64,000 bases of DNA from Candidatus Microthrix parvicella Bio17-1. Lineage in GTDB: Bacteria > Actinomycetota > Acidimicrobiia > Acidimicrobiales > Microtrichaceae. A model generated the notes under the pieces. It did not search any database, was not told the DNA's origin, and saw nothing but the letters and a program-made list of their open reading frames with translations. The position numbers and the translations under genes are program-made. The DNA lies in assembly GCF_000299415.1 (NCBI RefSeq), contig NZ_AMPG01000001.1, positions 1,612,001-1,676,000 of the forward strand, read 5' to 3'. Below, piece after piece: positions 41,550 through 50,542 of this stretch (the stretch's first letter is position 1; every line of letters begins with the position of its first letter).

Positions 41550-42684
41550 CGTGCGCCTCCTTGCGGGCCAGGTGGGCTTCGGCCGGCTCGCCGCCGGCTG
41601 TGCCCTCCTCAGCGATTGCACGTCCACGGTCGTGAACGAACTCCACCAGTGCCTCGAGGACCTCAGGGTCGGTCTCGGGCAGTACGCCGTGACCCAGGTT
41701 GAACACGTGCGCACCGCCGGGACCCGCCTCCCGAAGCACCACCTCGGCCTCTGCCAGCGTTGGCGCCACACCCGCCAGCACGATCGCCGGGTCCAGGTTG
41801 CCCTGCACCGGTAGCCCGCCGGCACGAACCCGGGCCTCGCCCAGGGGCACCCGCCAGTCCACGCCCACCATGTCGGCCCCGGCCTCGGCGAGCAGGCCCA
41901 ACAGCTCGCCGGTGCCAACGCCGAAGTGCACCCGTGGCACCCCAAGGTCGGCCAGTTCCGCAAACACCCGCTGCGACGTCGGCAGCACGTAGCGACGGTA
42001 GTGGGCCGGGGTGAGCGCACCGGCCCACGAATCGAAAAGCTGCACCGCGCTGCATCCCGCCGCCACCTGGGAGCGGATCGACGCAATCGCCAGGTCGGCC
42101 AACGCCTCCATCAGGTCGAACCACAGCGCCTCGTCGGTGAACATCAACGCCTTGGTGGCGCCGTAGGTGCGCGACGGACGACCCTCGATGAGGTAGCTGG
42201 CCACGGTGAAGGGCGCCCCCGCAAAGCCGAGCAGCGGCACGTCGGTGGCGCCGACGACGTTGCGGATGGTCTCCAGCACGTAGGGGGTGTCGGCCTCCGG
42301 ATCCAGGGGGCGCAGACGCGCCAGGTCTGCTCGGCTGCGGAACGGGTGTTCCACGACCGGCCCGACGCCGGGAACCACGTCGATGCCAACCCCGATGGCG
42401 TGCGCCGGGGTGACGATGTCGCTGTAGAGCACCGCCGCGTCCACCCCGTACCGTCTCACCGGTTGCAGCGTGATCTCGGCCGCCAATTCCGGCTGGACGA
42501 TGGCGTCAATGATCGAGCCCTCGCCCCGAACCGCCCGGTACTCGGGGAGTGACCGGCCGGCCTGGCGCATGAACCAAATAGGAACCCGGTCGGGGTTGCC
42601 GCCGCGTGCGGCGGTCAGAAATGGCGACTCGACGGGATCGGCGGCAGGGTCGCCATGGGAGACGCTGGAGGAAGACGTGGTCAC
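41530..42684 (-). CDS. hemE: Uroporphyrinogen decarboxylase
   Basis: 384 aa from the GTG at 42684. PIWFMRQAGRSLPEYRAVR is the N-terminal signature, followed by AAVLYSDIVTPAHAIGVGIDVVPGVGP, GFAGAPFTVASYLIEG, VQLFDSWAGALTP and GLPVQGNLDPAIVLAG. It converts uroporphyrinogen III to coproporphyrinogen III. First gene of the haem operon. About 20 C-terminal residues (EGTAGGEPAEAHLARKE) extend beyond the usual end. Confidence 0.94.
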   Translation of the reverse strand: MTTSSSSVSHGDPAADPVESPFLTAARGGNPDRVPIWFMRQAGRSLPEYRAVRGEGSIIDAIVQPELAAEITLQPVRRYGVDAAVLYSDIVTPAHAIGVGIDVVPGVGPVVEHPFRSRADLARLRPLDPEADTPYVLETIRNVVGATDVPLLGFAGAPFTVASYLIEGRPSRTYGATKALMFTDEALWFDLMEALADLAIASIRSQVAAGCSAVQLFDSWAGALTPAHYRRYVLPTSQRVFAELADLGVPRVHFGVGTGELLGLLAEAGADMVGVDWRVPLGEARVRAGGLPVQGNLDPAIVLAGVAPTLAEAEVVLREAGPGGAHVFNLGHGVLPETDPEVLEALVEFVHDRGRAIAEEGTAGGEPAEAHLARKEAHDASRHQ

Positions 42685-42898
42685 AGGCGCGCATCCTACC
42701 GCCGGCAGAACGACGACCGATCTGCGCGCCGACAAGCCACAGGTCACAGCAATCTGCGCCCCATGAGGGGCCTCGCAGCCGAGCGCCCGGAGGTGGCGCA
42801 TGGGCCGGGACCACAGCCCGACCGGTAAGGTACCCAGTCCCCAAAACGGCGCCACAAGCCCGGTTTGGACCGATCAGAAGCGGAGGATTCCCCGTTCC

Positions 42899-45034
42899 GT
42901 GAGCCCAGATCCCCAACTCTCGGCCGAGCAGGCCTACATCGATTTTGCCTATGAGTGCCTGGACGCCACCCGCCGGGCCGCCGAGGGTGTCCGCGACACC
43001 GTCATGCACGAGGCGGGCGGCACCTTCCAGGCCCGTCACGAGCGGGACGTGATCTGGGATCGGGTGGCCTCCCGGCTGGCCCAGCTGGAATTGGGTGACA
43101 CCGCCCTGTTGTTCGGTCGCATCGACACCGACGGCGAAGGTCGCTCCGACGAGCCGCCCGACGCACACGCGCCTCCGGTGGGCGACCCCGCCCCCGACGG
43201 CGCCGAGTCGTTTTACATCGGACGCATGTCGGTGGCCGACCGAGCTCAGAACCCCGTCGTGGTCGACTGGCGGGCGCCGGTGGCCGAACCGTTCTACCGA
43301 GCATCCGGATCGGACCCGATGGGCCTGGTTCGTCGCCGCCACTTCGCCATCCGGGGTCGATCGCTGCTGGGCATGGACGACGAATTGTTCGGCTCGGCGG
43401 CCGAGGCGTTGGACCACGGCTCGGTGCAGGGGCACGGCGCGCTGGTGGCGGCACTGGAGGAACGCCGCTCGGGCAAGTTGTCCGACATCGTGGCGACCAT
43501 CCAAGGCGAGCAGGACGAGGTGATCCGCGCGCCGTTGGCCGGTGTGCTGGTGGTGCAGGGCGGGCCCGGCACCGGCAAGACGGTGGTGGCGCTCCACCGG
43601 GCCGCTTATCTGCTCTACACCCACCGCTTTCCGCTCGAGGGGCAAGGCGTGCTGGTGGTAGGGCCCAACCGGCTGTTTCTGTCCTACATCGATCAGGTGC
43701 TGCCATCGCTGGGCGAAGCGGGCGTCCACACCGCGGTGATCGGCGACCTCATCCCCGATACCCGGGTGGCGATCACCGAATCCCTGCCCGTCGCCCGAAT
43801 CAAGGGCGACCTGCGCATGGTGCCGCTGTTGCGAAAGGCGGTCAAGGACCGTCAACGGGCACTGCGCGAGCCCCTGGTGGTGCCCTTCGGGCTGCAGCGC
43901 CTGCGCCTCAGCGTTGCAGAGAGCCGGGAGATTGTGGCCGACGTTCGCCGCCGCGTGCGTCACCACAACGCGGGCCGCCGACAGGTTGAGGAACGGGTGT
44001 TCAGCCGGCTGGCCGAGCGCTCTCGCCAGCCGATCTCCCCCGAAGACCTGCGTTCGCGCATCCGCAACAACGATGAGGTGCGCTATGCGTTGGAATGGAT
44101 GTGGCCGGTGCTGAGCGCCTCCGACCTGCTGAACGACCTGTACAGCTCCCGGGCGCTGCTCGCCTCCGCCGCCGGGGGCCGCCTGACCGCCGACGAATTG
44201 GACCTGCTGGTCAGCCCGCGACACGACGACCCCTCCAAGCGGGTGTGGGCCTTTGGCGATGCGCCGATCCTGGACGAGGCGCTGGTTCGCCTGGGGCCTC
44301 GCCCCAACCGTCGCGACAGCGACGTGATCCGCACCTACGGACACATCCTGGTGGACGAGGCCCAGGACCTGTCCCCGATGGAACTGCGGTCGCTCAGTCG
44401 TCGCAGCCTGGGAGGATCGATGACCGTGGTCGGCGACATCGCCCAGGCCACCTCACCGTGGGCGCACGACAGCTGGGACGACGTGATCGACGCCCTGCCC
44501 AAACGACGGCCTTCGGTGCGGGTGGAACTGAGCACCGGCTACCGACTGCCCGGCCCCATCATGGACCTGGCCGCCCGACTGCTCCCCCTGGCGGCGCCGG
44601 ACCTGGAGCCGCCCACATCGATCCGCGAACTGGGCTCAGAGCCGGTGATCGACCAGGTGAACGACGGCCCGGGCGAGCCCGAATTCGACGAGGTACTGGT
44701 TGGAGCCGTGCAGCGCGAGGTGAGCGCTGTTGGTCAGGGGAGCGTGGCCGTGGTGTGCACCGGCAGTGCGCTCGCCCGCTGCGAGGCCGCGCTGACCAAG
44801 GCCGGGGTGAGCTTCGGCCGTGCAACCCGGCATGGACTGGACCAGCAGGTCACCGTGGTGGAGGTGCGCATGGTGAAGGGGCTGGAGCTTGACGCCGTGA
44901 TCGTGGTGGAACCGGCCGACATTCTGGAAGCCGATGACCGGGGGGCGCAGGCGCTGTACGTGGCCCTCACGCGAGCCACTCAACGCTTGTCGCTGGTGCA
45001 CCAGCGCCCGCTGCCCGCCGTGTTGGTCGGTTGA
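42899..45034 (+). CDS. helD: HelD-like RNA polymerase-recycling ATPase
   Basis: 711 aa, superfamily 1 helicase fold. The N-terminal coiled-coil/arm covers about residues 1-110 (QAYIDFAYECLDATRRAAE). The NTPase has GGPGTGKTVVALHRAAYLLYTHR (Walker A), HILVDEAQDLSPMELRSL (Walker B), VVGDIAQATSPW and YVALTRATQRLSLVHQ. The PVVVDWRAPVAEPFYRA stretch is typical of HelD, which removes stalled RNA polymerase from DNA. GTG start at 42899, GGAGG about 12 nt upstream. Confidence 0.88.
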   Translation: MSPDPQLSAEQAYIDFAYECLDATRRAAEGVRDTVMHEAGGTFQARHERDVIWDRVASRLAQLELGDTALLFGRIDTDGEGRSDEPPDAHAPPVGDPAPDGAESFYIGRMSVADRAQNPVVVDWRAPVAEPFYRASGSDPMGLVRRRHFAIRGRSLLGMDDELFGSAAEALDHGSVQGHGALVAALEERRSGKLSDIVATIQGEQDEVIRAPLAGVLVVQGGPGTGKTVVALHRAAYLLYTHRFPLEGQGVLVVGPNRLFLSYIDQVLPSLGEAGVHTAVIGDLIPDTRVAITESLPVARIKGDLRMVPLLRKAVKDRQRALREPLVVPFGLQRLRLSVAESREIVADVRRRVRHHNAGRRQVEERVFSRLAERSRQPISPEDLRSRIRNNDEVRYALEWMWPVLSASDLLNDLYSSRALLASAAGGRLTADELDLLVSPRHDDPSKRVWAFGDAPILDEALVRLGPRPNRRDSDVIRTYGHILVDEAQDLSPMELRSLSRRSLGGSMTVVGDIAQATSPWAHDSWDDVIDALPKRRPSVRVELSTGYRLPGPIMDLAARLLPLAAPDLEPPTSIRELGSEPVIDQVNDGPGEPEFDEVLVGAVQREVSAVGQGSVAVVCTGSALARCEAALTKAGVSFGRATRHGLDQQVTVVEVRMVKGLELDAVIVVEPADILEADDRGAQALYVALTRATQRLSLVHQRPLPAVLVG

Positions 45035-45097
45035 TCAGTGGCCGACCGAGGCTGAAAGCCCCAGATGGCCGATACGTCCGGGAGGCGGCCAAACCGG

Positions 45098-45760
45098 TCA
45101 ACCGACCCGGGCGGCCATGCCTTCGAGCAGGGCACCCAGGCCGAAGGAGAACGACTCGTTCATTTCGTCCATCGTCTGACCTGCTGATATGGCGGCCTGC
45201 TCGCCCATCACGCTTCCCATCAGATAGCGGGCGGTGGTGCGCACCACCAGGCGTGCCGGTAGTTCGTCGAGGCCGGCGGCCACCAGATCGGCCTCGATGC
45301 CCTCAACACGGGTGACCAAAGCGGTGGGTCGGGTGCGCAACAGTGCGGCGAACGTGGCGGGGTGACGGCGCGACAGTTCCAGAAAGGCGCTGACCTCGGA
45401 GCGGACCAGGTCGACCCAGCCGCGCCGGTCCGCGTCCACGGGCTCCTTTGACCCAGCCGGGTTGACGGCCGGGTCCAGCTCACTCAGCAGCCGTTGAGCG
45501 ATCGCCTCCATCAGCGCCTGACGGTCGGCAACGTGGTGATAGGTGGCCATCGTGGACGAACCAAGACGGGAGGCGAGGCGGCGCATCGAAAGCGAATCCG
45601 GGCCCTCGGACTCGATGAGCTCGATGGCCACGCCAACGATGCGTTCAAGGCTCAGCGGCGTCCGGGGTCGGGACGCGTCTTGCTGCTTGAGGCCGCCGCC
45701 TCCCGGCTGACCCGTCGCACGATCTACCGAAGACCCGGCATCGGCCCGTTGAGGTTCCAC
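45098..45760 (-). CDS. TetR-family transcriptional regulator
   Basis: 220 aa. The HTH domain, LSLERIVGVAIELIESEGPDSLSMRRLASRLGSSTMATYHHVADRQALMEAI, begins at about residue 36. The C-terminal helical ligand-binding domain has LVRSEVSAFLELSRRHPATFAALL. It is divergent from the ferritin-like gene at 45870 (109 bp apart), so it may control that gene. Confidence 0.85.
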   Translation of the reverse strand: MEPQRADAGSSVDRATGQPGGGGLKQQDASRPRTPLSLERIVGVAIELIESEGPDSLSMRRLASRLGSSTMATYHHVADRQALMEAIAQRLLSELDPAVNPAGSKEPVDADRRGWVDLVRSEVSAFLELSRRHPATFAALLRTRPTALVTRVEGIEADLVAAGLDELPARLVVRTTARYLMGSVMGEQAAISAGQTMDEMNESFSFGLGALLEGMAARVG

Positions 45761-45869
45761 AAATCAGGGTCTACCATGCGAAGCCCGGTTGTACGGCGTA
45801 CACTCGGCGCTGCGACGGCCTCGATCACCGCGCCGACGCGTTGCCTCACACGATCTCGGGGGAGACACC

Positions 45870-47030
45870 ATGACCGCCACCATCACGCCAAGCGGGACGT
45901 CCGACGACAACTTCGCCGCACGGCCCACGGACGTCAACGACGTCGACCACATCCTGGCCGCCTACGACGACAAGGGTTGGGCCGACGACATTGGCCGCAC
46001 GGTTGAACTGAACGCAGACGCCTGGTTCACCTGGGACTACGAACGCTCCCGGCCGGCGCTGTCCAAGCTGTACGAAAAGGCCAAGACCTCCCAGTGGAAC
46101 GGCACCACCGACCTCGACTGGAGCATCGACGTCGACCCCGAAGAGATCGCCCGGGGCCTCATGCAGTTCTCGATGGAGCGCTTCAAGATGCTCCAGGGGC
46201 TGCCCGGCTCTCCATTCAAGAACTTCGGCGAGAAAGAGTGGATGCGGGTCGGCGTCGAGATGCAGCGCTTTCAGCTCAGCCAGTTTCTGCACGGCGAACA
46301 GGGCGCCCTCATGGTGGCGGGATACGTCACCGCCACCACACCGTGGATCGACGCCAAGTACTACGCCGCCACCCAGACCGTCGACGAGGCCCGTCACGTC
46401 GAGGTGTTCGCCAAGTACCTGGACGAGAAACTGGGCGGCGCCTACCCGATGAACCCCAATCTTGGGGCCCTCATCACCGACACGCTCACCGACTCCCGCT
46501 GGGACCTCACCTACCTGGGCATGCAGATCATGGTGGAGGGCCTGGCCCTCGCAGCCTTTGGTGCGATGTTCCACACCACCACCGAACCGCTCCTCAAGCA
46601 ACTGTTGCGTTATGTGATGTCTGACGAGGCACGCCACGTGGCCTTCGGTGTGCTGACGCTGCGCGAGTTCTACGAGGGGCTCTCCGACGCGGAGATGCGA
46701 GAGCGCCAGGAGTTCACCTTCGACTGCGCCGAGCGACTTCGCAACCGGTTCTTCATGGTTGACGTGTGGGAGCGCATGGGCGTCGACCCCCGCGCCGTAC
46801 TCAAGGTGATGCAGGAGCACCCCGCCCCCCAACAGGCCGACTTTCAGCGACTGCTGTTCTCAAAGATCGTGCCCAACACCAAAAAGCTGGGCCTGCTGGA
46901 CGCCTCGGATGGCTGGCTGCGCAAACGCTTCGAGCATCTGGGTGTCATCGAGTTTGAAGATTGGGTGGACACCTCGGAGGAATACGCCAACCTGGACGCC
47001 TTCGAGGCAGACGCCAAAACCACCAACTGA
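45870..47030 (+). CDS. Ferritin-like di-iron protein
   Basis: 386 aa; ATG with GGGGAG upstream. A four-helix-bundle metal site is visible as two E/ExxH sets: GEQGALM with TVDEARHVEVFAKYL, and VEGLALAAFG with SDEARHVAFGVLTL. It resembles ribonucleotide-reductase-R2-like/AurF-type oxygenases and ferritin-like proteins of Actinobacteria. The N-terminus (about 1-60) and C-terminus (about 310-386) add helices. Substrate unknown; an oxygenase or oxidase is likeliest. Divergent from a TetR regulator. Confidence 0.72.
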   Translation: MTATITPSGTSDDNFAARPTDVNDVDHILAAYDDKGWADDIGRTVELNADAWFTWDYERSRPALSKLYEKAKTSQWNGTTDLDWSIDVDPEEIARGLMQFSMERFKMLQGLPGSPFKNFGEKEWMRVGVEMQRFQLSQFLHGEQGALMVAGYVTATTPWIDAKYYAATQTVDEARHVEVFAKYLDEKLGGAYPMNPNLGALITDTLTDSRWDLTYLGMQIMVEGLALAAFGAMFHTTTEPLLKQLLRYVMSDEARHVAFGVLTLREFYEGLSDAEMRERQEFTFDCAERLRNRFFMVDVWERMGVDPRAVLKVMQEHPAPQQADFQRLLFSKIVPNTKKLGLLDASDGWLRKRFEHLGVIEFEDWVDTSEEYANLDAFEADAKTTN

Positions 47031-47145
47031 GCCGTCGTCACCCGAGCCCACACCAAGGGCTGCCCGAACAGGACCAAACCCGACGGTAACCTGTGGGGCT
47101 CACGGTCCCGGAAGAGCAGCGGGCCCCAACGGCGACGAGGCAGCG

Positions 47146-48444
47146 GTGCGCACACACAGAACCTTCATCGGCATCAGCGTGATGGCAACTGTGCTCCTCG
47201 CAGCCGGATGCGCTGGAGGTGACGACAACGCCACGGGGGACGCCGCCACACCCGACGCCGAGCTGATCTACGCCTCACCGCTGGCAAAGGCACTCAGCCT
47301 GGGCGATGCGCCCGACCTGGCCACCAAGCAACAGGAACTCACAGCCTCGTGCATGGCCGAACGGGGCTGGGACTACACCCCCGTGGCCATTCCGGGCGGT
47401 CTCGAAAGCGAGCTGGGCTCGCTCGACGAATACGCCAACCTGTTCAAGGAGACGTACCGCACCAAGTGGGGCTACGGCATCTCCACCATCTACGCCGACG
47501 ACGGCAGCTACGTCGACGGTGCGCCGAGCGGATCCACCACGGGAACCGCCGACCCGAACGAGGCCTACGTCGCCTCGCTGTCCCCGTCCGAACAGTCCCG
47601 CTATTACTCCGATCTGTTCGGCGCCGGCATCGCGAAGGAACTGGCCGTGCCGGCGGACGATGCCGCAGCGCCAACCATCCCGGGCGACGCCCCGGCGGCC
47701 AACCCGAATTCGGGCGACGGGGTGGCCGTGGACCCCAACGTGGGAGGTGGCTCCGACCTGGACACCGGCAACTCCGAGGCACCGGAGGGCGACCTGGAAC
47801 AGCTCAGTGGTTCGTGCACACTGGCCGGGCTGGGAGCCAAGAGTTCCGACGACCTCGCCCGACTCGAGCAGCTCTCGGCCAAGCTCGCCGATGCGGCCAA
47901 TGAACTCGGCATCAACTCCACCGCTCAATTGGTGAAGATCACTCCCGCGTTGCAGACGGCTCAGCAGCGCTGGGCCGAGTGCATGGGGCAGGCCGGCCAT
48001 CGGGTCAAGGTGATCGACGACCCGACGAAGCAGCTGTCCAAGCGACTCGATGAGGTGTTGTTCGGCTCGGCCGATTCGCCCGAGCCCGACCTTGGCGGCG
48101 TCACCAGCGTGCCCGGAGATGCCGCCACAACAACCACCACCGCACCCACCGCACCCGGCACCACCGGCGGCGGCGAGTCCGAGGTGGTGGCGGGCGGCGG
48201 TGACAACCCGGGTTCGGAGCAGGCCACAAAACGCGTTCAGGCCTTTAACCCCGCAGATGTGGACATCGCCGCGCTCAATCGGCTGCAGGCCGACGAGCTG
48301 GCGATGGCCAAGGATGACCGGGACTGCCAGGCCGAGTTCTTCCGGCCGGAGTACCTCAAGGTGCGCAGCGCCGCCGAACAGCGCTTCGTCGACCGAAACG
48401 GCGAGCTCCTGGACGAGCTCGCCAAGCTGACCGGGTTGGGCTGA
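47146..48444 (+). CDS. Lipoprotein of an ABC export cluster
   Basis: 432 aa from the GTG at 47146. The signal peptide ends in the lipobox LAAGCAG. The mature part has two similar Cys-containing helical segments (ELTASCMAERGWDY and QRWAECMGQAGHRVKV, then DDRDCQAEF), separated by an acidic Pro/Ala/Gly-rich linker and a Thr/Pro-rich linker. No named family. It lies 3 bp ahead of a HlyD-like adaptor and probably belongs to the same export operon. Confidence 0.7.
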   Translation: MRTHRTFIGISVMATVLLAAGCAGGDDNATGDAATPDAELIYASPLAKALSLGDAPDLATKQQELTASCMAERGWDYTPVAIPGGLESELGSLDEYANLFKETYRTKWGYGISTIYADDGSYVDGAPSGSTTGTADPNEAYVASLSPSEQSRYYSDLFGAGIAKELAVPADDAAAPTIPGDAPAANPNSGDGVAVDPNVGGGSDLDTGNSEAPEGDLEQLSGSCTLAGLGAKSSDDLARLEQLSAKLADAANELGINSTAQLVKITPALQTAQQRWAECMGQAGHRVKVIDDPTKQLSKRLDEVLFGSADSPEPDLGGVTSVPGDAATTTTTAPTAPGTTGGGESEVVAGGGDNPGSEQATKRVQAFNPADVDIAALNRLQADELAMAKDDRDCQAEFFRPEYLKVRSAAEQRFVDRNGELLDELAKLTGLG

Positions 48445-48447
48445 GCA

Positions 48448-49791
48448 GTGACGCCCCGCCGGATCGCGTTGGGAGCGGTCCTACTGTCAATCGTCGCCGC
48501 CCTGGTGGGATTGCTGGTCGGGCGCAGCATCGAATCACCGGCCGACGCTGCGCTCGGGGCCAAGGCGCCACCATCGGGCCCCATCACCGTGCCAATTGAA
48601 CGCAGGGTGCTGTCCGCCGACCTGCGCATTCGCGGCACGCTCGGTGCAACCGACTCCACCGAGGTGACCCTGGCCCCGTCCACCATCGGATCGCCCGACA
48701 ACGTGGTCGTGCGGGCGCCGGCCCAGGGCGACACGGTCAACGAGGGCGACGTGATCCTGGTGGTGGGCAATCGCCCGGTGATCGCGCTGGTCGGCGACCT
48801 GCCGATGTACCGAGACCTCGGGCCCGGCGACCTGGGCGATGACGTTCGGCTGATCGAGGAGGCCTTGGGGCGCCTGGGCTACTTCACCATGACCGCAGAC
48901 GACACCTACGACGCCGACACCGCCGCAGCAGTTGAGAAGTTGTACCAAGGTCGCGGTTTCGCCCCCATCGGCGCTCCGGCCGAGGTGACCGAGGAGATCG
49001 GCCGACTCACCGGAGAGGCCGATGCTGCGGCCAAGGAACGCGACGTCGCTGCACTGCGACGCGCCCAAGCGTCACTCAAGGCCGCCCGCACCAAGGCTGG
49101 CGCCCGCCTACCCGCCAACGAGGTGGTCTTGGCGCCCCGGCTGCCCGCGCGGGTGGCAAAGGCGGCGGTGAAGCGCGGCTCACGCATCGACGGAGCAGTC
49201 ATGACGTTGGGGTCCGAGGTGGCCCAGATTCGCTCATCCGTCGCCGAGGCGGACCGCACGTTGGTGAAACCGAAACAGATCGCGCAGGTGGAGCTCACCG
49301 ATACGGGCGACCGTTTCTCCGCCACGGTGGTCTCGGTCGCGTCGGAGCCCGGCACCAACGGCGCAGGGCCCGAGCGCTACGCCGTCACCCTGGCGCCCAC
49401 TGATGCGCCCGCAAACAGCTTTGGCGCCGATGTCACCATCACGTTGCGGGTGCGGAGCACCGATGGCAAGGTGCTGGTGGTGCCGGCGGCCGCGCTGTCG
49501 TTGGGTGGCGATGGTGCCACCCGGGTGGAGGTGGTGAAACCCGTCGACGGGCAGGCGGGGAATGATCCAGCAGAGGATTCCGCCGTGTCAGCGCAGGAGG
49601 CCGCAACGGTCAAGGTGAAGCCCGGCCTGACCGCCGGCGGCCTGGTGGAGGTGACCCCTGCGGAGAAGGACGCCCTGAAGGCCGGCGACGAGGTGGTAGT
49701 GGGCACCGCAGACGGCACGCCCACCTCAACCCCGGTTGGCGGGGCCACCGGCTCCTCCCCCGACGATGGCGCCGACGCCAACCGTGGCTGA
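48448..49791 (+). CDS. HlyD/RND-type adaptor with peptidoglycan-binding domain
   Basis: 447 aa. The N-terminal membrane anchor covers residues 5-26. A lipoyl-like half (VVVRAPAQGDTVNEGDVILVVGNRPVIALVG) is followed by a PG_binding_1 domain (LGDDVRLIEEALGRLGYFTMTADDTYDADTAAAVEKLYQGRGF; about residues 128-172). A helical hairpin (about 188-220) and beta-barrel domains follow. Linker between the MacB-like ABC complex and the cell wall. GTG start, overlapping region with the ATPase gene by 26 bp. Confidence 0.82.
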   Translation: MTPRRIALGAVLLSIVAALVGLLVGRSIESPADAALGAKAPPSGPITVPIERRVLSADLRIRGTLGATDSTEVTLAPSTIGSPDNVVVRAPAQGDTVNEGDVILVVGNRPVIALVGDLPMYRDLGPGDLGDDVRLIEEALGRLGYFTMTADDTYDADTAAAVEKLYQGRGFAPIGAPAEVTEEIGRLTGEADAAAKERDVAALRRAQASLKAARTKAGARLPANEVVLAPRLPARVAKAAVKRGSRIDGAVMTLGSEVAQIRSSVAEADRTLVKPKQIAQVELTDTGDRFSATVVSVASEPGTNGAGPERYAVTLAPTDAPANSFGADVTITLRVRSTDGKVLVVPAAALSLGGDGATRVEVVKPVDGQAGNDPAEDSAVSAQEAATVKVKPGLTAGGLVEVTPAEKDALKAGDEVVVGTADGTPTSTPVGGATGSSPDDGADANRG

Positions 49792-50542
49792 TCGGGACGA
49801 ACGCGCTCTGGATGAACCCGCCAACCCGGTGCTGGTTCAGCTGGACGGGGTCTGGCGCACGATGGAAGGCACCGAGCCGATCCATGCCGTCGCCAACGTG
49901 ACGTTGCGCATCGAGCGGGGCGAGTGGTGGTCGATCACGGGCGCCTCGGGGTCGGGAAAGTCCACCTTGTTGAACCTCATCGGTTGCCTCGATCGGCCGA
50001 CGCAAGGCGAGTACCGCTTTGACGGCACCGACGTGGCATCACTGAGCGATGCGCAGCGCGCCGGGTTGCGGGCGCGCCATCTGGGCTTTGTCTTTCAGGC
50101 ATTTCATCTGCTGAGCACCCGCACCGCCACCGAAAACGTGATGGTGGCCGACCTGTACCGGCGCGGCCCACGAAGCGATCGTCGCGAACGGGCGCGCGAG
50201 GCGCTCGTGAGGGTTGGGCTGGGTTCGCGCCTCGACGCCTCGGTCACCCGGTTGTCCGGAGGCGAGCGCCAGCGGGTGGCCATCGCCCGGGCATTGCTGG
50301 GGCGTCCCGACCTGTTGCTGTGCGATGAGCCCACCGGCAACCTCGACTCGACCACCACCGGCGAGGTTTTGGACCTGTTGGAGGAACTACACGCCGACGG
50401 CCAGACCCTGTTGGTGGTCACCCACGAGGCCGACGTGGCCCGGCGAGGTGGCACCACCGCTGCGATGAGCGACGGCGCCCTCACCGTGGTGAGGGCCGGG
50501 CCCGAACCTGCCGCTACAACCGGCCCCGGACGGACCCCGTGA
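49766..50542 (+). CDS. ABC transporter ATP-binding protein (MacB/LolD type)
   Basis: 258 aa. Walker A GASGSGKSTLLNL, Q-loop FVFQAFHLL, signature RLSGGERQRVAIARAL, Walker B LLLCDEPTGNLDS and switch VVTHEAD. This is the macrolide-export/lipoprotein-release subfamily. It works with the permease encoded directly downstream (4-nt overlap) and the adaptor upstream. Confidence 0.92.
   Translation: MAPTPTVADRDERALDEPANPVLVQLDGVWRTMEGTEPIHAVANVTLRIERGEWWSITGASGSGKSTLLNLIGCLDRPTQGEYRFDGTDVASLSDAQRAGLRARHLGFVFQAFHLLSTRTATENVMVADLYRRGPRSDRRERAREALVRVGLGSRLDASVTRLSGGERQRVAIARALLGRPDLLLCDEPTGNLDSTTTGEVLDLLEELHADGQTLLVVTHEADVARRGGTTAAMSDGALTVVRAGPEPAATTGPGRTP

Noticed and set aside
42506-44344. 612-codon minus-strand frame opposite helD
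   Set aside because: Gln/His/Gly-rich antisense shadow. HelD on the plus strand has complete helicase motifs.
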